Assembly: GCA_021555075.1 (NCBI GenBank)
Contig: JAKGBX010000002.1
Location: 491,001 to 555,000, forward strand
DNA length: 64,000 nucleotides
Direction: 5' to 3'
Source: Rhodobacteraceae bacterium LMO-JJ12
Lineage (GTDB): Bacteria; Pseudomonadota; Alphaproteobacteria; Rhodobacterales; Rhodobacteraceae
The position numbers and the translations under genes are program-made. Below the pieces are notes generated by a model. The model was not told where the DNA came from, made no database searches, and worked only from the letters and a program-made list of their open reading frames with translations. Below are positions 52,915 to 63,123 of this stretch, in pieces. The first letter of the stretch is position 1; every line of letters starts with the position of its first letter.

Positions 52915-55116
52915 TCAGGCGGCCTTGGCAGATTCGGGGCCAAAGCGGCCATAGAAGGTCTGGTTCTTCTCGGCCATTTCCTTGAGCAGCGCGGGCGGTG
53001 TGAAGCGCGGGCCGAACTTGGCGGCGAGTTGTTCACAGCGTTCCACGGCATAGGGCGCGCCGATGATGTCGAGCCAGGAGAACGGGCCACCCGATGAGGG
53101 CGCAAAGCCCCAGGCCAGCACGGCGCCGACATCGCCTTCGCGGATGTCTTCCAGCACGCCTTCTTCCAGAGCTTTGACGGCTTCGAGCACTTGCGCGAAC
53201 ATCAGACGGTCCTGCACTTCTTGCAGGTCGGGCTGTTCTTCGGCCAGCGGGTATTTGTCCTCGATGCCCTTCCAGTAGCCCAAACGTTTGCCGTTTTCGT
53301 CATAGTCGAAGTAACCGGCTTTTGATTTGCGGCCCAAGCGGCCCTGATCTTCGAGCCAGGTGATCAGGTTGTCGGCCTCGGAAGCGGGGTATTCGTTGCC
53401 CATGGCTTCTTTGGTGGCACGCATGATCTTGGTCGCCAGATCAATCGAGGTTTCATCGCCCAGCTGGACCGGCCCAACGGGGAAGCCGAGCTGTTTTGCA
53501 GCGTGGTCGATCAGCGGCATGGTCACGCCTTCGGTGATCATGCGGTTGGCCTCGTTTCCGTAAGGAATGATGCAGCGGTTGCAGTAGAAGAAGCGCGCAT
53601 CATTGACCACGATCGGGGTCTTGCGGATCTGGCGGACATAATCGAGCGCCTTGGCGACGGCACGCGGGCCGGTCTCTTTGCCCTTGATGATCTCGACGAG
53701 GAACATCTTCTCGACCGGTGAGAAGAAGTGGATGCCGATGAATTGTTCGGGGCGTTTGGAGGCCTTGGCAAGTCCGGTGATCGGCAGGGTCGAGGTGTTG
53801 GAGGCGAAGATGCAATCCTCGGGGATCACAGCTTCGACCTTCTGGGTCATCTCGGCCTTGACCTTGGGGTCTTCGAACACGGCTTCGATGATCAGATCAC
53901 AGCCGCTCAATTTGGAGAGATCGGCTGTGGCGGTGATCTGTGCCAGCAATGCCTCTTTCTTCTCTTCGGTGGCTTTGCCGCGCTTGATGCCCTTGTCCAT
54001 GTAAGTGGCGGAATAGGATTTGCCGCGTTCGGCGGTTTCGTCGTCACGGTCGATCAGAACGACCTCCATTCCGGCCTGCGCGCTGACCAAAGCGATGCCC
54101 GCGCCCATCATGCCAGCACCGAGAACGCCGATCTTCTTGACCTTCTGGTCGGGGATGTCCTTGGGCCGAACGGCGCCTTTTTCCAGCGCTTCCTTGTTGA
54201 CGAAGAGGGTGCGCATCATCGCCGAAGACGACGGGTTGAGCAGGATGTTGGTGAACCAGCGGGCTTCGATCCGCAGCGCGGTATCGAACGGCACCTGCGC
54301 ACCTTCATAGACCGCCGACAACAGCGCTTTGGCTGCGGGGAAGGCGCCTTGGGTCTTGCCGTGCACCATCGCCGAAGCACCCACGAAGGTCATGAAGCCA
54401 GCAGGATGATAGGGCGTGCCGCCGGGCATTTTATAACCCTTGGCGTCCCATGGTTTGACCAGATCGGCGTCTTTGGCGTTGAGCACCCAGTCGCGGGCCG
54501 CCGCAACCGGATCGTCAGCCACTTCGTCAACCAGACCGGCCTTTTGCGCCTTTTCGGGCGAGACCATCTTGCCTTCCAGCAGGAAGGGCGATGCGCCCAT
54601 CGCGCCAAGCTTGCGCACAAGACGCGTGGTGCCACCCGCGCCGGGGAAAATGCCGACCATGATTTCGGGCAGGCCGATTTTGGCCTTGGGGTTGTTGGCG
54701 ACAAAGATGCGATGGGTGGCCAGCGGCAGTTCAAGACCGATGCCCGCCGCCGTACCGGGAAGGGCGGCCGCAATCGGTTTGCCACCTTTCTTGGTTTTGA
54801 AGTCCATGCCCGCGAGTTCGATCTTGCGCAACAGGCCATGCATCTGCATGACGCCATCGAACAGGCCCTTGGCGGGATCGTCGCCTGCGTTGGTCTTCAT
54901 GTCGGCCAGCGCGTTGAGGTCCATGCCGCCGGCGAAATCCTTCTTGCCGGAGGTGATGACGATGCCTTTTACGGCGTCATCGGCAAGCGCGTCGTCGATA
55001 CATTTGTCGAGTTCGAGAAGCGCGTCGGTGCGCATCACGTTCATGGTGGCGCCGGGCACGTCCCAAGTGATCGTGGCGATGCCTTCGGCATCCTTTTTCA
55101 TGGTGAAATCAGTCAT
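52915..55116 (-). CDS. Fused enoyl-CoA hydratase / 3-hydroxyacyl-CoA dehydrogenase (FadB/FadJ type)
   Basis: The 733-residue multifunctional beta-oxidation subunit. The N-terminal crotonase domain (1-190) has GGMDLNALADM near 64 and the two catalytic Glu residues in GIGLELPLATHR and IGLPEIMVGIFPG. The NAD domain starts near 330 (KIGVLGAGMMGAGIALV) and the dehydrogenase His is in IGIHFFSPVEKM near 453. The C-terminal helical domain ends at about 733. It is followed on the minus strand by no further gene, and upstream lie the SnoaL-like and thiolase genes, so FadA-FadB form a complex-like unit. ATG at 55114-55116. Confidence 0.96.
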   Translation of the reverse strand: MTDFTMKKDAEGIATITWDVPGATMNVMRTDALLELDKCIDDALADDAVKGIVITSGKKDFAGGMDLNALADMKTNAGDDPAKGLFDGVMQMHGLLRKIELAGMDFKTKKGGKPIAAALPGTAAGIGLELPLATHRIFVANNPKAKIGLPEIMVGIFPGAGGTTRLVRKLGAMGASPFLLEGKMVSPEKAQKAGLVDEVADDPVAAARDWVLNAKDADLVKPWDAKGYKMPGGTPYHPAGFMTFVGASAMVHGKTQGAFPAAKALLSAVYEGAQVPFDTALRIEARWFTNILLNPSSSAMMRTLFVNKEALEKGAVRPKDIPDQKVKKIGVLGAGMMGAGIALVSAQAGMEVVLIDRDDETAERGKSYSATYMDKGIKRGKATEEKKEALLAQITATADLSKLSGCDLIIEAVFEDPKVKAEMTQKVEAVIPEDCIFASNTSTLPITGLAKASKRPEQFIGIHFFSPVEKMFLVEIIKGKETGPRAVAKALDYVRQIRKTPIVVNDARFFYCNRCIIPYGNEANRMITEGVTMPLIDHAAKQLGFPVGPVQLGDETSIDLATKIMRATKEAMGNEYPASEADNLITWLEDQGRLGRKSKAGYFDYDENGKRLGYWKGIEDKYPLAEEQPDLQEVQDRLMFAQVLEAVKALEEGVLEDIREGDVGAVLAWGFAPSSGGPFSWLDIIGAPYAVERCEQLAAKFGPRFTPPALLKEMAEKNQTFYGRFGPESAKAA

Positions 55117-55140
55117 ATTAGCCTCCGTTGGGCTTTGTTT

Positions 55141-55602
55141 TCATGTGTCAGTCGGGCTTGTGGGCAGGTCGAAATCGCCATCTGCGATTCCGCCTTTGCC
55201 CAAAGTCCAGTTGATATGTCCGAGCGAGCTCTGAATCCGGGCGAACCGGACCGCACCATCTTGATCGCGCCGCATCGTTATCACCGTGGTAAACGGGCGT
55301 ACCACCCGCGTGCCGCCTGAAAGAACATGCATCCGACAGACGATGATCGTGCTGTTCGGGTCTGGATGTTCTTCATCAAGCACCTCGCGAAAGATGTCGG
55401 TGATCGAATGCAGTGCGACATGATCGCAATAGAGATCAAAATCCTGGCGCAGTTCTTCGACGGTTTCCAGACGATAGGGCGTACCACCGCGCGGTTCGAG
55501 CTCGACCGGCAGGGAAATGACCTGCTGATAAAGCTCGAAGTCGCGGGTGGTGAGCGCCTTTGTCAGGCGATCACCCAGATCGAGGAAAACCGCCGCATCC
55601 AT
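55141..55602 (-). CDS. Hypothetical SnoaL/NTF2-like protein
   Basis: A 153-residue soluble protein beginning [19 protein letters not shown]. The alternation of helix and strand, with [20 protein letters not shown] and a [23 protein letters not shown] segment, looks like an NTF2/SnoaL cone fold, but the match is loose. It is placed three bases after the thiolase stop and 24 bases before the FadB-like gene, so it is co-expressed with beta-oxidation; its role is unknown. Confidence 0.65.
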   Translation of the reverse strand: MDAAVFLDLGDRLTKALTTRDFELYQQVISLPVELEPRGGTPYRLETVEELRQDFDLYCDHVALHSITDIFREVLDEEHPDPNSTIIVCRMHVLSGGTRVVRPFTTVITMRRDQDGAVRFARIQSSLGHINWTLGKGGIADGDFDLPTSPTDT

Positions 55603-55605
55603 TGA

Positions 55606-56817
55606 TCAGACCCGTTCAAGAATAGTTGCGGCACCCATGCCGGAACCAATGCAGAGCGTTGCGAGGCCAAGCTCCTTGTCAGAGCGCTCAAGCTCATCGA
55701 TCAGCGTGCCGAGGATCATCGCACCGGTGGCACCCAACGGATGACCCATGGCAATCGCGCCGCCGTTGACGTTCACCTTGTCATGATCGACGTTGAACGC
55801 CTGTTCAAACCGCATCACCACCGAGGCGAAGGCTTCGTTGACCTCAAAAAGGTCGATGTCGCCGATTTTCATGCCGCTGTCGCGCAGGATTTTTTCGGTC
55901 ACGGGGACCGGACCGGTCAACATGATGGTCGGGTCGGTGCCGATCTTGGCAGTGGCGCGGATGCGTGCACGCGGCTTGAGGCCATATTGTTCGCCGAACG
56001 CCTTGTTGCCGATCAGAACCGCCGCAGCACCATCAACGATGCCCGACGAGTTGCCCGCATGGTGGATGTGATTGATACGCTCAAGTTCGGGGTATTTCAG
56101 CAGGGCAACATTGTCGAAACCCGGCATCATTTCACCGATTTGCTGAAACGCTGGTTTCAGGGCGCCAAGCGTCTGCATATCCGTGCTGGGGCGCATGTAT
56201 TCGTCATGATCAAGGATCGACAGGCCGTTCACATCGTGCACTCCGACGATGGAGCGGGCAAAACGGTTGTCGTCCCACGCGGCCTTGGCGCGCTTTTGCG
56301 ACTCGACAGCCATGGCGTCGGCCTCATCGCGCGAGAAGCCGAATTTGGTGGCGATGATGTCGGCGCCGATACCTTGTGGAACGAAGTATTGCTCAAATGC
56401 GATTTGAGGATCGACGGCAATGGCACCACCGTCGCTGCCCATGGGCACGCGGCTCATGCATTCTACGCCACCGGCGATATAGGCATTGCCCGCGCCGCCG
56501 CGCACCTGGTTGGCGGCGACGTTGACGGCTTCTAGCCCGGAAGCGCAGAAGCGGTTGATCGACAGGCCGGGGATCGACTCGTCAAGGTCCGAGGCGAGAA
56601 CGGCGGTGCGCGCGAGGCATGCACCTTGTTCGCCGACCTGGGTGACATTGCCCCAGATCACGTCCTCAACGGCGTGACCTTCAAGATCGTTGCGCTCTTT
56701 CAAGGCGTTGAGCGCGACGGCGGAAAGCCGCGCGGCGGTCACTTCGTGCAGGCTGCCATCGGGGCGGCCCTTGCCGCGCGGGGTGCGCACGGAGTCATAG
56801 ATATAGGCGTCGGTCAT
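55606..56817 (-). CDS. fadA: Acetyl-CoA C-acyltransferase (3-ketoacyl-CoA thiolase)
   Basis: Cleaves 3-ketoacyl-CoA with CoA in the last step of beta-oxidation. The 403-residue protein has the nucleophilic Cys in [12 protein letters not shown] near residue 91, NEAFA near 333, [15 protein letters not shown] with the active-site His near 357, and the second Cys in [10 protein letters not shown] near 389. It is upstream of the SnoaL-like and FadB-like genes and 29 bases after the GST gene stop. Confidence 0.95.
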   Translation of the reverse strand: MTDAYIYDSVRTPRGKGRPDGSLHEVTAARLSAVALNALKERNDLEGHAVEDVIWGNVTQVGEQGACLARTAVLASDLDESIPGLSINRFCASGLEAVNVAANQVRGGAGNAYIAGGVECMSRVPMGSDGGAIAVDPQIAFEQYFVPQGIGADIIATKFGFSRDEADAMAVESQKRAKAAWDDNRFARSIVGVHDVNGLSILDHDEYMRPSTDMQTLGALKPAFQQIGEMMPGFDNVALLKYPELERINHIHHAGNSSGIVDGAAAVLIGNKAFGEQYGLKPRARIRATAKIGTDPTIMLTGPVPVTEKILRDSGMKIGDIDLFEVNEAFASVVMRFEQAFNVDHDKVNVNGGAIAMGHPLGATGAMILGTLIDELERSDKELGLATLCIGSGMGAATILERV

Positions 56818-56846
56818 TTTGGTAGTCTCCTTGGTCTAGGTCCGGG

Positions 56847-57482
56847 TCAGGCGCGGTCTGCGGGGCTGCCGGGCATCAGGTCATAGGGGTGTTTCCATCC
56901 GGGGGTGTTTTCGATGTTCGAAAGCCACCGGTCGATATTGGGCCAATCCTTGCGCTCGAACCCAAAGGGTTCGGGGTAAAAGAGATAGCCGCAGCAGGAA
57001 AGATCGGCATTGGTCAGCCCGTCGCCGACGATCCAGTCGCGGCCCGCGAGATGGGCATCGAGCGTGGCATAGACGGGTTTGAGGCGGCCCTGCATGAACC
57101 CGATAACCTCCTGCGGGCGTTTGTCTTCGGGCAGGAAGTTCATCAGGAAGCGCAGCAGTCCGGCCTGCGAGCTGAGCTTGTGATTGTCCCACAGCACCCA
57201 GCGGAAGATTTCGTAATTCTCGTCGCGGTCCTTGCCGCCGAACTTGCCCGATTTCTCGGTCACATAGGCCTGGATCGCGCCGGATTGCGAGGTCTTGAAG
57301 TCGCCATCTTCGAGACAGGGCGCTTCGCCCATCTCGTTCTGGGCGCGAAATTCGGGGCTGCGCGTGGCGCCGGCGAAGAAATCGACAAAGACCGGCTCCC
57401 AGTCGAGGCCGCTGAGTTCGAGCGCGAGCGCGGCCTTGTAGGAATTGCCGGACTCGCCGAAGCAGTGAAGTTTGATGGTCAT
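56847..57482 (-). CDS. Glutathione S-transferase family protein
   Basis: A 211-residue cytosolic GST with an N-terminal thioredoxin-like domain (IKLHCFGESGNSYKAALAL to APCLEDGDFKTSQSGAI, residues 3-70) and a helical C-terminal domain with the hydrophobic core segment LTNADLSCCGYLF near 165. The residue at the catalytic position is probably Ser (GNSYKAAL). ATG 57480-57482 has AAAAGGAGACGCGC upstream. It sits in the beta-oxidation run and may protect against electrophilic intermediates. Confidence 0.88.
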   Translation of the reverse strand: MTIKLHCFGESGNSYKAALALELSGLDWEPVFVDFFAGATRSPEFRAQNEMGEAPCLEDGDFKTSQSGAIQAYVTEKSGKFGGKDRDENYEIFRWVLWDNHKLSSQAGLLRFLMNFLPEDKRPQEVIGFMQGRLKPVYATLDAHLAGRDWIVGDGLTNADLSCCGYLFYPEPFGFERKDWPNIDRWLSNIENTPGWKHPYDLMPGSPADRA

Positions 57483-57509
57483 GCGCGTCTCCTTTTGACA
57501 AACGAAAGA

Positions 57510-57560
57510 GCGGGGGTTTTGCACCCCCGCACCCCCGCAGGATATTTGTAGCAAGATGAA
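57510..57560. repeat. GC-hairpin intergenic repeat, copy D
   Basis: A hairpin GCGGGGG...CCCCCGC at 57510-57530, then CCCCCGCAGGATATTTGTAGCAAGATGAA. Same family as the copies at 1010, 28884 and 40079. Confidence 0.65.
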
Positions 57561-57713
57561 TTAGTGCGTCTTAACTCGGTTTTAACTTTGAAACGTTTTA
57601 CTGGTATGTGCGTCACAGGCTGGGAAGCCGATGGGCGTGCAAGGTGAAGCCCCGCTTTTTGGCGCCGTGGCGCCTGAGGCAGCAAGGCGCAGAAAGCGGG
57701 GTGAGACCGTTGT

Positions 57714-57749
57714 TCATCTTGCCCTAAATATCCCCGCCGGAGGCTCCCT
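57714..57749. repeat. Repeat tail, copy E (inverted)
   Basis: TTCATCTTGCCCTAAATATCCCCG followed by a GC-rich segment: the tail of the repeat family in opposite orientation to copy D, 150 bases away. Together they bracket the 57.5-57.75 kb gap, which otherwise contains no gene. Confidence 0.6.
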
Positions 57750-57780
57750 TTGATCACAAGGAGGACTGGCTTTACAAACA

Positions 57781-58917
57781 TCACAGCGACCTCGATATCA
57801 GTTCTTTCATGATCTCGTTGGTGCCGCCATAGATGCGCTGCACCCTCGCGTCGGACCACATTTCTGCGACGGCGTATTCCTGCATGAAGCCATAGCCGCC
57901 ATGTAACTGCACGCATTCGTCCAGCACTTCGCCTTGGGTGTCGGTGAGCCAGTATTTGGCCATGGCCGCCTTTTCGACGGTCAATTCGCCGCGCATGTGC
58001 TCAACGATGCATTCATCAAGGAAGGCGCGCCCGATGGTGAGTTTGGTTTTGCACTCGGCCAGTTTGAAGCGGGTGTTTTGGAACTGCATGATCGGGCCGC
58101 CGAAGGCTTCGCGGGTGTTGCAGTATTCGATCGTGCGCTCAAGTGCGCCCTGCATTGCGCCGACGGCGCCGCAGCCGATGATCAGGCGCTCTTGGGGCAA
58201 TTGCTGCATCATCTGGTAAAATCCTCGGCCTTCTTCGAGGCCAAGAATGTTTTCGGGCGGGATTTCGACGTTATCGAAGAACAGTTCGGACGTGTCTGCG
58301 GCGTGCATGCCAATCTTGTCGAGGTTGCGCCCGCGAGTGAAGCCTTCGACCTTGTCGGCTTCGACAACGACGAGCGAGACACCTTTGGAGCCTGCGGTGG
58401 GATCGGTTTTGGCGGCGACGATGATCAGGTCGGCGTGCTGGCCGTTGGAGATGAATGTTTTCTGACCTGACAGGCGGTAGGAGTTGCCCTCTTTGATCGC
58501 CTTGGTCTTGATCGCCTGTACGTCCGAACCGGTGGAAGGTTCTGTCATCGCCAATGCGCCGACCATTTCGCCGCTGACCATCTTGGGCAGCCAGCGTAGT
58601 TTTTGCTCTTCGGTGCCATAGGCGAGGATGTAATGCGCGACGATGCCGGAATGGATCGGGTTGCCCCAGGAGGCGAGGTTGGCGCGGGGGTGTTCCATCA
58701 TCACTACGGCTTCGTGGCCGAAATCGCCGCCGGGGCCGCCGTATTCTTCGGGGATGGAGGGGCAGAGCAGACCCAGCGCGCCAGCTTCGTTCCAGGCGGA
58801 GCGGTCCATCTGGCCTTGCTGGCGCCAGCGCTCAAAACGCGGTGCCCATTCATCGTTGATAAACTTCGCCGTCATGTCGGCGAGCATTTTGTGTTCTTCG
58901 GTCATCCAGGACGACAT
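57781..58917 (-). CDS. Acyl-CoA dehydrogenase, long-chain (LCAD) type
   Basis: A 378-residue flavoenzyme performing the first oxidation of beta-oxidation. The FAD-binding core [18 protein letters not shown] near 120 and [17 protein letters not shown] near 150 are clear. The end reads [19 protein letters not shown], and the segment before it, [18 protein letters not shown] near 240, resembles mammalian LCAD, in which the catalytic Glu lies in the helix around ALERTIEY rather than at the IYxGT position. Preferred chain length is not certain. It precedes the thiolase genes across a repeat-containing gap of about 300 bases. Confidence 0.93.
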   Translation of the reverse strand: MSSWMTEEHKMLADMTAKFINDEWAPRFERWRQQGQMDRSAWNEAGALGLLCPSIPEEYGGPGGDFGHEAVVMMEHPRANLASWGNPIHSGIVAHYILAYGTEEQKLRWLPKMVSGEMVGALAMTEPSTGSDVQAIKTKAIKEGNSYRLSGQKTFISNGQHADLIIVAAKTDPTAGSKGVSLVVVEADKVEGFTRGRNLDKIGMHAADTSELFFDNVEIPPENILGLEEGRGFYQMMQQLPQERLIIGCGAVGAMQGALERTIEYCNTREAFGGPIMQFQNTRFKLAECKTKLTIGRAFLDECIVEHMRGELTVEKAAMAKYWLTDTQGEVLDECVQLHGGYGFMQEYAVAEMWSDARVQRIYGGTNEIMKELISRSL

Positions 58918-58943
58918 GTTGGATTCCCCCCCCTTCTTAGTAG

Positions 58944-59156
58944 TCAGCGTTTTCGAGCATCCAGTTCGGAATTGAAGAGCCTGAGCCGCGCGGTCAGATT
59001 CTCGTGGTTCATCACACTCTCAAAGTTCTCGAACAGGAAGCTCAGTGCTTCGCCTTCATCAAGCCCGGCCTCAGCTGCGAAGCGCTTGAGCCGCCTGTAG
59101 CCATCCTCTGTCATGGCGCAGGGGAAACGGCGGGTCAGACGGAAGCGTTTGGGCAT
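58944..59156 (-). CDS. Small conserved hypothetical protein in the acyl-CoA dehydrogenase operon
   Basis: A 70-residue, basic, mainly helical protein ([20 protein letters not shown], then an Ala/Glu-rich helix and [21 protein letters not shown]). The start ATG 59154-59156 has GGAGGGG directly upstream; the frame extends farther without a better site. It lies 54 bases downstream of the larger acyl-CoA dehydrogenase gene and 26 before the next. Function unknown; possibly a ribbon-helix-helix-like or regulatory protein. Confidence 0.65.
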   Translation of the reverse strand: MPKRFRLTRRFPCAMTEDGYRRLKRFAAEAGLDEGEALSFLFENFESVMNHENLTARLRLFNSELDARKR

Positions 59157-59210
59157 GGGCCCCTCCGGTTTGAGCAAATGAAGGGTGGGCAAATAGCCCA
59201 CCCTTGCGCA

Positions 59211-60986
59211 TTAGAACTGGTCAGCGGCCAGCGACATCACCGGATCGGCGCCGGATTCGATCCGGGCGAGATGCATGGCGGTGGCCGGCAGGCGGCGTGC
59301 CATATAGTAGCGCCCGGTGGCGAGCTTTGTCTCGTAGAACGTCGGGTCCGAAGTGCCCGAGGCCAGCGCTTCGAGCGAGGCCTTGGCCATACGGCCCCAC
59401 ATCAGCCCCAGGCAGACATGGCCGAAGAGGTGCATGAAGTCGTTTGAGCCCGAGAGCGCGGCGTTGGGGTTTTTCATCCCTTGCTGCATAAAGAACATGC
59501 CCGCGGATTGAAGATGCTTGGAGGCAGTCTTGAGCGATTCAACGAACGGCTCCATGCCTTCGACATCCTTGTTCTCGGTGCAGAAATTCTTGACCATCTC
59601 AAAGAAGGCCATGACGTGTTTGCCGCCGTCCTGGGCCAGCTTGCGACCGACAAGATCGAGCGCCTGAACGCCGTTGGCACCTTCATAGATCATGGCGATG
59701 CGGGCATCGCGGGTGAACTGGCTCATGCCGTGTTCTTCGATATATCCGTGGCCGCCATAGACCTGTTGGGCCTGTACGGTCATGTCGTAGCCTTCGTCGG
59801 TCAGGAAGCCTTTGATGACGGGGGTGAGCAGCGAGATCAGGCCGTCGGCCTCCTTGTCGCCGGAGCGGTGGGCCTGATCAATCAGGTTGGCGCCCCAGAG
59901 GATGAAGGCGCGCGCACCCTCAACAAAGCTTTTCTGATCCATCAGCGAGCGGCGGATATCGGGATGAACGATCAGCGGATCGGCGGGGCCATCGGGGTTT
60001 TCAGCGCCCGTTACGGCACGCCCCTGAAGGCGGTCTTTGGCGTATTCAACGGCGTTCTGATAGGCGACTTCGGCCTGCGAAAGCCCCTGCATGCCAACGC
60101 CAATGCGGGCCTCGTTCATCATGGTGAACATGGCGCGCATGCCCTTGTTTTCTTCGCCCAGAAGATAACCGGTCGCTTCGTCATAGTTGAGCACGCAGGT
60201 CGAGTTGCCGTGGATGCCCATTTTCTTTTCGATATTGCCGACGCTGACGCCATTGCGTTGACCCATCGCGCCATCGTCGTCGACCAGGAATTTCGGCACG
60301 ATGAAGAGCGACACGCCCTTGATGCCTTCGGGGCCGCCGGGGATTTTGGCTAGAACGAGGTGGACGATGTTCTCGGCCAGGTCGTGATCACCAGACGAGA
60401 TGAAGATTTTCTGGCCGGAGATTTTGTAGCTGCCGTCGTCTTGCGGTTCGGCTTTGGAGCGCATCAGGCCGAGATCGGTGCCGCAATGCGGTTCGGTCAG
60501 GTTCATCGTGCCGGTCCATTCGCACGACACCATTTTGGGCAGCCATTTCTGTTTCTGTGCATCGGTGCCATGGGCCAGAATGGCCGCGGCGGCGCCGTGG
60601 GTGAGGCCCTGATACATGGTGAAGGCCTGATTTGCGGCCGAGAACATCTCGCCTACTGCGGTGCCCAAAACGTAGGGCATGTTCTGACCGCCAAATTCTT
60701 CGGGCATATCAAGCCCGGTCCAGCCACCCGCCTTGACTTGCTCAAAGGCGTCTTTGAAGCCGGTGGGCGTGTAGACCTTGCCATTCTCCAACCGGCAACC
60801 TTCGTGATCGCCGACCACGTTCAACGGGGCGATGACATCGGAGGTGAGTTTGCCCGCCTCTTCCAGAACGGCAGAGGTGAAATCGGGTTCAAGTTCGTCA
60901 TAGCCGGGGATGTCGGATTTCGAAACTTTCAGAACATCATGCAGCACAAAAGCCAGGTCTTTGGTCGGAGCGGTATAAATGGGCAT
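59211..60986 (-). CDS. Acyl-CoA dehydrogenase with C-terminal extension, DmdC-like
   Basis: A 591-residue flavoenzyme with the large N- and C-terminal extensions typical of the DmdC/AidB-like branch. Seen: [21 protein letters not shown] near residue 155 (FAD and substrate loop), [12 protein letters not shown] near 194, and the catalytic Glu in [20 protein letters not shown] near 430. Extra helical domain residues about 460-591. Members in marine roseobacters oxidise methylmercaptopropionyl-CoA (DmdC), others ordinary acyl-CoA; the sequence does not decide. Upstream is the MerR pair. Confidence 0.9.
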   Translation of the reverse strand: MPIYTAPTKDLAFVLHDVLKVSKSDIPGYDELEPDFTSAVLEEAGKLTSDVIAPLNVVGDHEGCRLENGKVYTPTGFKDAFEQVKAGGWTGLDMPEEFGGQNMPYVLGTAVGEMFSAANQAFTMYQGLTHGAAAAILAHGTDAQKQKWLPKMVSCEWTGTMNLTEPHCGTDLGLMRSKAEPQDDGSYKISGQKIFISSGDHDLAENIVHLVLAKIPGGPEGIKGVSLFIVPKFLVDDDGAMGQRNGVSVGNIEKKMGIHGNSTCVLNYDEATGYLLGEENKGMRAMFTMMNEARIGVGMQGLSQAEVAYQNAVEYAKDRLQGRAVTGAENPDGPADPLIVHPDIRRSLMDQKSFVEGARAFILWGANLIDQAHRSGDKEADGLISLLTPVIKGFLTDEGYDMTVQAQQVYGGHGYIEEHGMSQFTRDARIAMIYEGANGVQALDLVGRKLAQDGGKHVMAFFEMVKNFCTENKDVEGMEPFVESLKTASKHLQSAGMFFMQQGMKNPNAALSGSNDFMHLFGHVCLGLMWGRMAKASLEALASGTSDPTFYETKLATGRYYMARRLPATAMHLARIESGADPVMSLAADQF

Positions 60987-61038
60987 GGGAAGACTCTCTG
61001 TTGTGGTCTTTGAATCGGTGTTTTCGAAAGCGTCGGCT

Positions 61039-61446
61039 TTATTCAGCGGCGCTTTTTTCGGTGGTCATGGAGGCGAGAACCTTCTCGCCCCATGTCAGTT
61101 GCTCGCGCAGATCGGCGATGGCTTCGTTCAGCTCATCGCGTTGCGTTTCCATGTCGTTCAACCGCTCTCTGGCGATTTCGAAGGTGCGCACGAGTTGGGT
61201 CTGTTGTTGATCGCCGATATCGTAGAGTTCGAGCAACTGGCGGATCTCTTCGAGGGAGAAACCAAAACGCTTGCCGCGCAGGATCAGCTTGAGGCGGGCG
61301 CGGTCGCGTTTGGTGAACAGCCGTTTCTGGCCTTCGCGGATCGGAAAGAGCAGCTCTTTGGATTCATAAAAGCGCAGGGTGCGTGGCGTTACGTCGAACG
61401 CATCGCACATCTGGCGGATCGTCATTGTCTCGTCTGTATCAGGCAT
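61039..61446 (-). CDS. MerR-family transcriptional regulator (first copy)
   Basis: A 135-residue regulator. The DNA-binding MerR domain ([25 protein letters not shown] to [23 protein letters not shown]) spans residues about 9-70, then a coiled-coil dimerisation helix. No metal-binding Cys pair is present. ATG 61444-61446 is chosen. It is a paralogue of the next gene, 101 bases away, and is 52 bases upstream of the DmdC-like dehydrogenase gene, its likely target. Confidence 0.9.
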   Translation of the reverse strand: MPDTDETMTIRQMCDAFDVTPRTLRFYESKELLFPIREGQKRLFTKRDRARLKLILRGKRFGFSLEEIRQLLELYDIGDQQQTQLVRTFEIARERLNDMETQRDELNEAIADLREQLTWGEKVLASMTTEKSAAE

Positions 61447-61547
61447 CAGGTTGCATCCGGTTTTTTCAATCGGTGATGCCCTGCAAATGGGGATGAAGCC
61501 GAGTCGATGCAAGGATAAGTTGACGTTGACGTAAGTCTAACGTCACG

Positions 61548-61976
61548 TCACTTCCAGCCATCCTCAAGCTTGGGGCGCCATTCATCGCCGATATCGCCAC
61601 CGCTCTCTTCAAGCTCGATCAACTTGGCCGAGCGGTCGCGGGATTCTTCCAGTGTCTCGATGGCGTCCTGAAGTTCGGCGAGCTGGGTGCGCAGCACTTC
61701 AAGTTGGTTATTGGCGGATTTCACCCATGATTTGCGCGCGTGATATCCGTCTTTTTCATAGATCAGCAACCACTGGCGGATGCCTTCGAGCTGAAACCCC
61801 CATTTGCGGCCTCGCAGAATGAGAATCATACGCTCGATTTCGCGCGTGCCATAGAAGCGGGCACGTCCTTCACGCTCGGGCTGCAACAGCTCGATGTATT
61901 CGTAGTAGCGCAATGTACGGGGTGTGACGTCAAATCGTTCACACATTTCTTTGAAAGACAGGCGAATGTCAGCCAT
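61548..61976 (-). CDS. MerR-family transcriptional regulator (second copy)
   Basis: A 142-residue regulator with the MerR DNA-binding domain ([29 protein letters not shown] to KWGFQLEGIRQWL, residues 6-70) followed by a coiled coil rich in Glu, Leu and Arg (VKSANNQLEVLRTQLAEL). ATG 61974-61976 has AAGGGAGAATTTA upstream; an in-frame extension to 62189 is unsupported. It is divergent from the thioesterase operon. Its close similarity to the neighbouring MerR gene suggests tandem duplication. Confidence 0.9.
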   Translation of the reverse strand: MADIRLSFKEMCERFDVTPRTLRYYEYIELLQPEREGRARFYGTREIERMILILRGRKWGFQLEGIRQWLLIYEKDGYHARKSWVKSANNQLEVLRTQLAELQDAIETLEESRDRSAKLIELEESGGDIGDEWRPKLEDGWK

Positions 61977-62191
61977 TAAATTCTCCCTTGCGCAAAGGGT
62001 AAATTGTCTGGAGCCTGAGGGCAACCGCATAGCCGCCTTCGGGGGGGCGAGATTTCTGCGGCGCAGTAACTGCGTTTCTGCACCAGCAACAAGGGGTGGG
62101 GCGAGGGCGATGGCGCAATATTTCGCGCCTTGCGGCAGGGGCGCATTACTGGTCAAACAAGACAGGAAGATCAAAAACCCCGAGGACAAGC

Positions 62192-62614
62192 ATGTCGATA
62201 GACAAGACCAAGATTGCGAGCCAGTTCATCAAGGCGATTCCGCATTCCAGGGAATTGGGCATGGATCTGACCGAGATCGGCAATGGAATGTCCGTGATCA
62301 TGATGCCCTATGATGAGCGTTTTGTGGGTGATCCGGAATCCGGCGTGATGCACGGCGGCGCGGTTTCGGCCTTGATGGATACCTGTTGCGGTGCGGCGGC
62401 GATGAGCCATCCGGAGTCGCCCAGTGGCACGGCGACGATAGATCTGCGTATCGATTACATGCGCCCCGCCACGCCGGGACAGGCCATTCGGGCACGCGCG
62501 GAGTGTTATCATATCACCCGCTCGGTCGCCTTTGTGCGCGCGGTGGCGACGGATGATGACGAAACACGCCCGGTGGCCACCGCCAGCGGCGCCTTTACGG
62601 TGGAGGGCAAGTGA
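62192..62614 (+). CDS. PaaI-type hotdog thioesterase
   Basis: A 140-residue hotdog-fold acyl-CoA thioesterase. The family pattern [21 protein letters not shown] near residue 50 contains the His-Gly-Gly and acidic residue, and [15 protein letters not shown] follows near 84. It is the first gene of a divergent three-gene run with a second thioesterase and a MATE exporter; it may release free acids from CoA to recycle CoA. ATG 62192 has GAGGACAAGC upstream. Confidence 0.9.
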   Translation: MSIDKTKIASQFIKAIPHSRELGMDLTEIGNGMSVIMMPYDERFVGDPESGVMHGGAVSALMDTCCGAAAMSHPESPSGTATIDLRIDYMRPATPGQAIRARAECYHITRSVAFVRAVATDDDETRPVATASGAFTVEGK

Positions 62615-63123
62615 TGGCCCGCAAGCGTCCAGAATCGGTTCAGGTGATCAAGCAGCGGCGCGATGCGGCGCTGAGCGCGTTGGTGCATGGCGTTCCCTAC
62701 ATCAACTATCTCGGGATCGAGTTTGATCGGCGGGGGGATGAGTTGACCGCGATCATGCCGTTTGACGAGAAACTTATTGGCAATCCGCTCTTGCCGGCCA
62801 TTCATGGCGGGGCGATTTCCGGCTTTTTGGAAGTAGCTGCCGTGATCGGCCTGAGCTGGTCCGTGATCTGGGATGAGATGGAGCATGGCGAACGCGATGC
62901 TGAAGAATTGCTGAAGGGTCATCTGCCGCGGTTGCCGAAAACGATTGATTTTACCGTCGACTATTTGCGCTCGGGTCTGCCGAGGGATGCTTATGCGCGG
63001 GCCAAGGTGAACCGGTCGGGGCGGCGCTATGCGTCGGTGCATGTCGAGGCATGGCAGGACAATCGCGACCGCGCTTTCGCGCAGGCCACCGGACATTTTC
63101 TGATGCCGCCGCGTGATGGCTGA
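62614..63123 (+). CDS. Second PaaI-like hotdog thioesterase
   Basis: A 169-residue hotdog protein, partly similar to the preceding one: PAIHGGAISGFLEVAAVIGLSW near residue 66 and KTIDFTVDYLRSGLPRDAYA near 111. It is longer because of an insertion (ISGF... DAEELLKGHLPRL). The start overlaps the previous stop by one base (TGATG), so the two are translationally coupled and probably duplicates. Acyl-CoA thioesterase activity is likely; substrates unknown. Confidence 0.87.
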   Translation: MARKRPESVQVIKQRRDAALSALVHGVPYINYLGIEFDRRGDELTAIMPFDEKLIGNPLLPAIHGGAISGFLEVAAVIGLSWSVIWDEMEHGERDAEELLKGHLPRLPKTIDFTVDYLRSGLPRDAYARAKVNRSGRRYASVHVEAWQDNRDRAFAQATGHFLMPPRDG

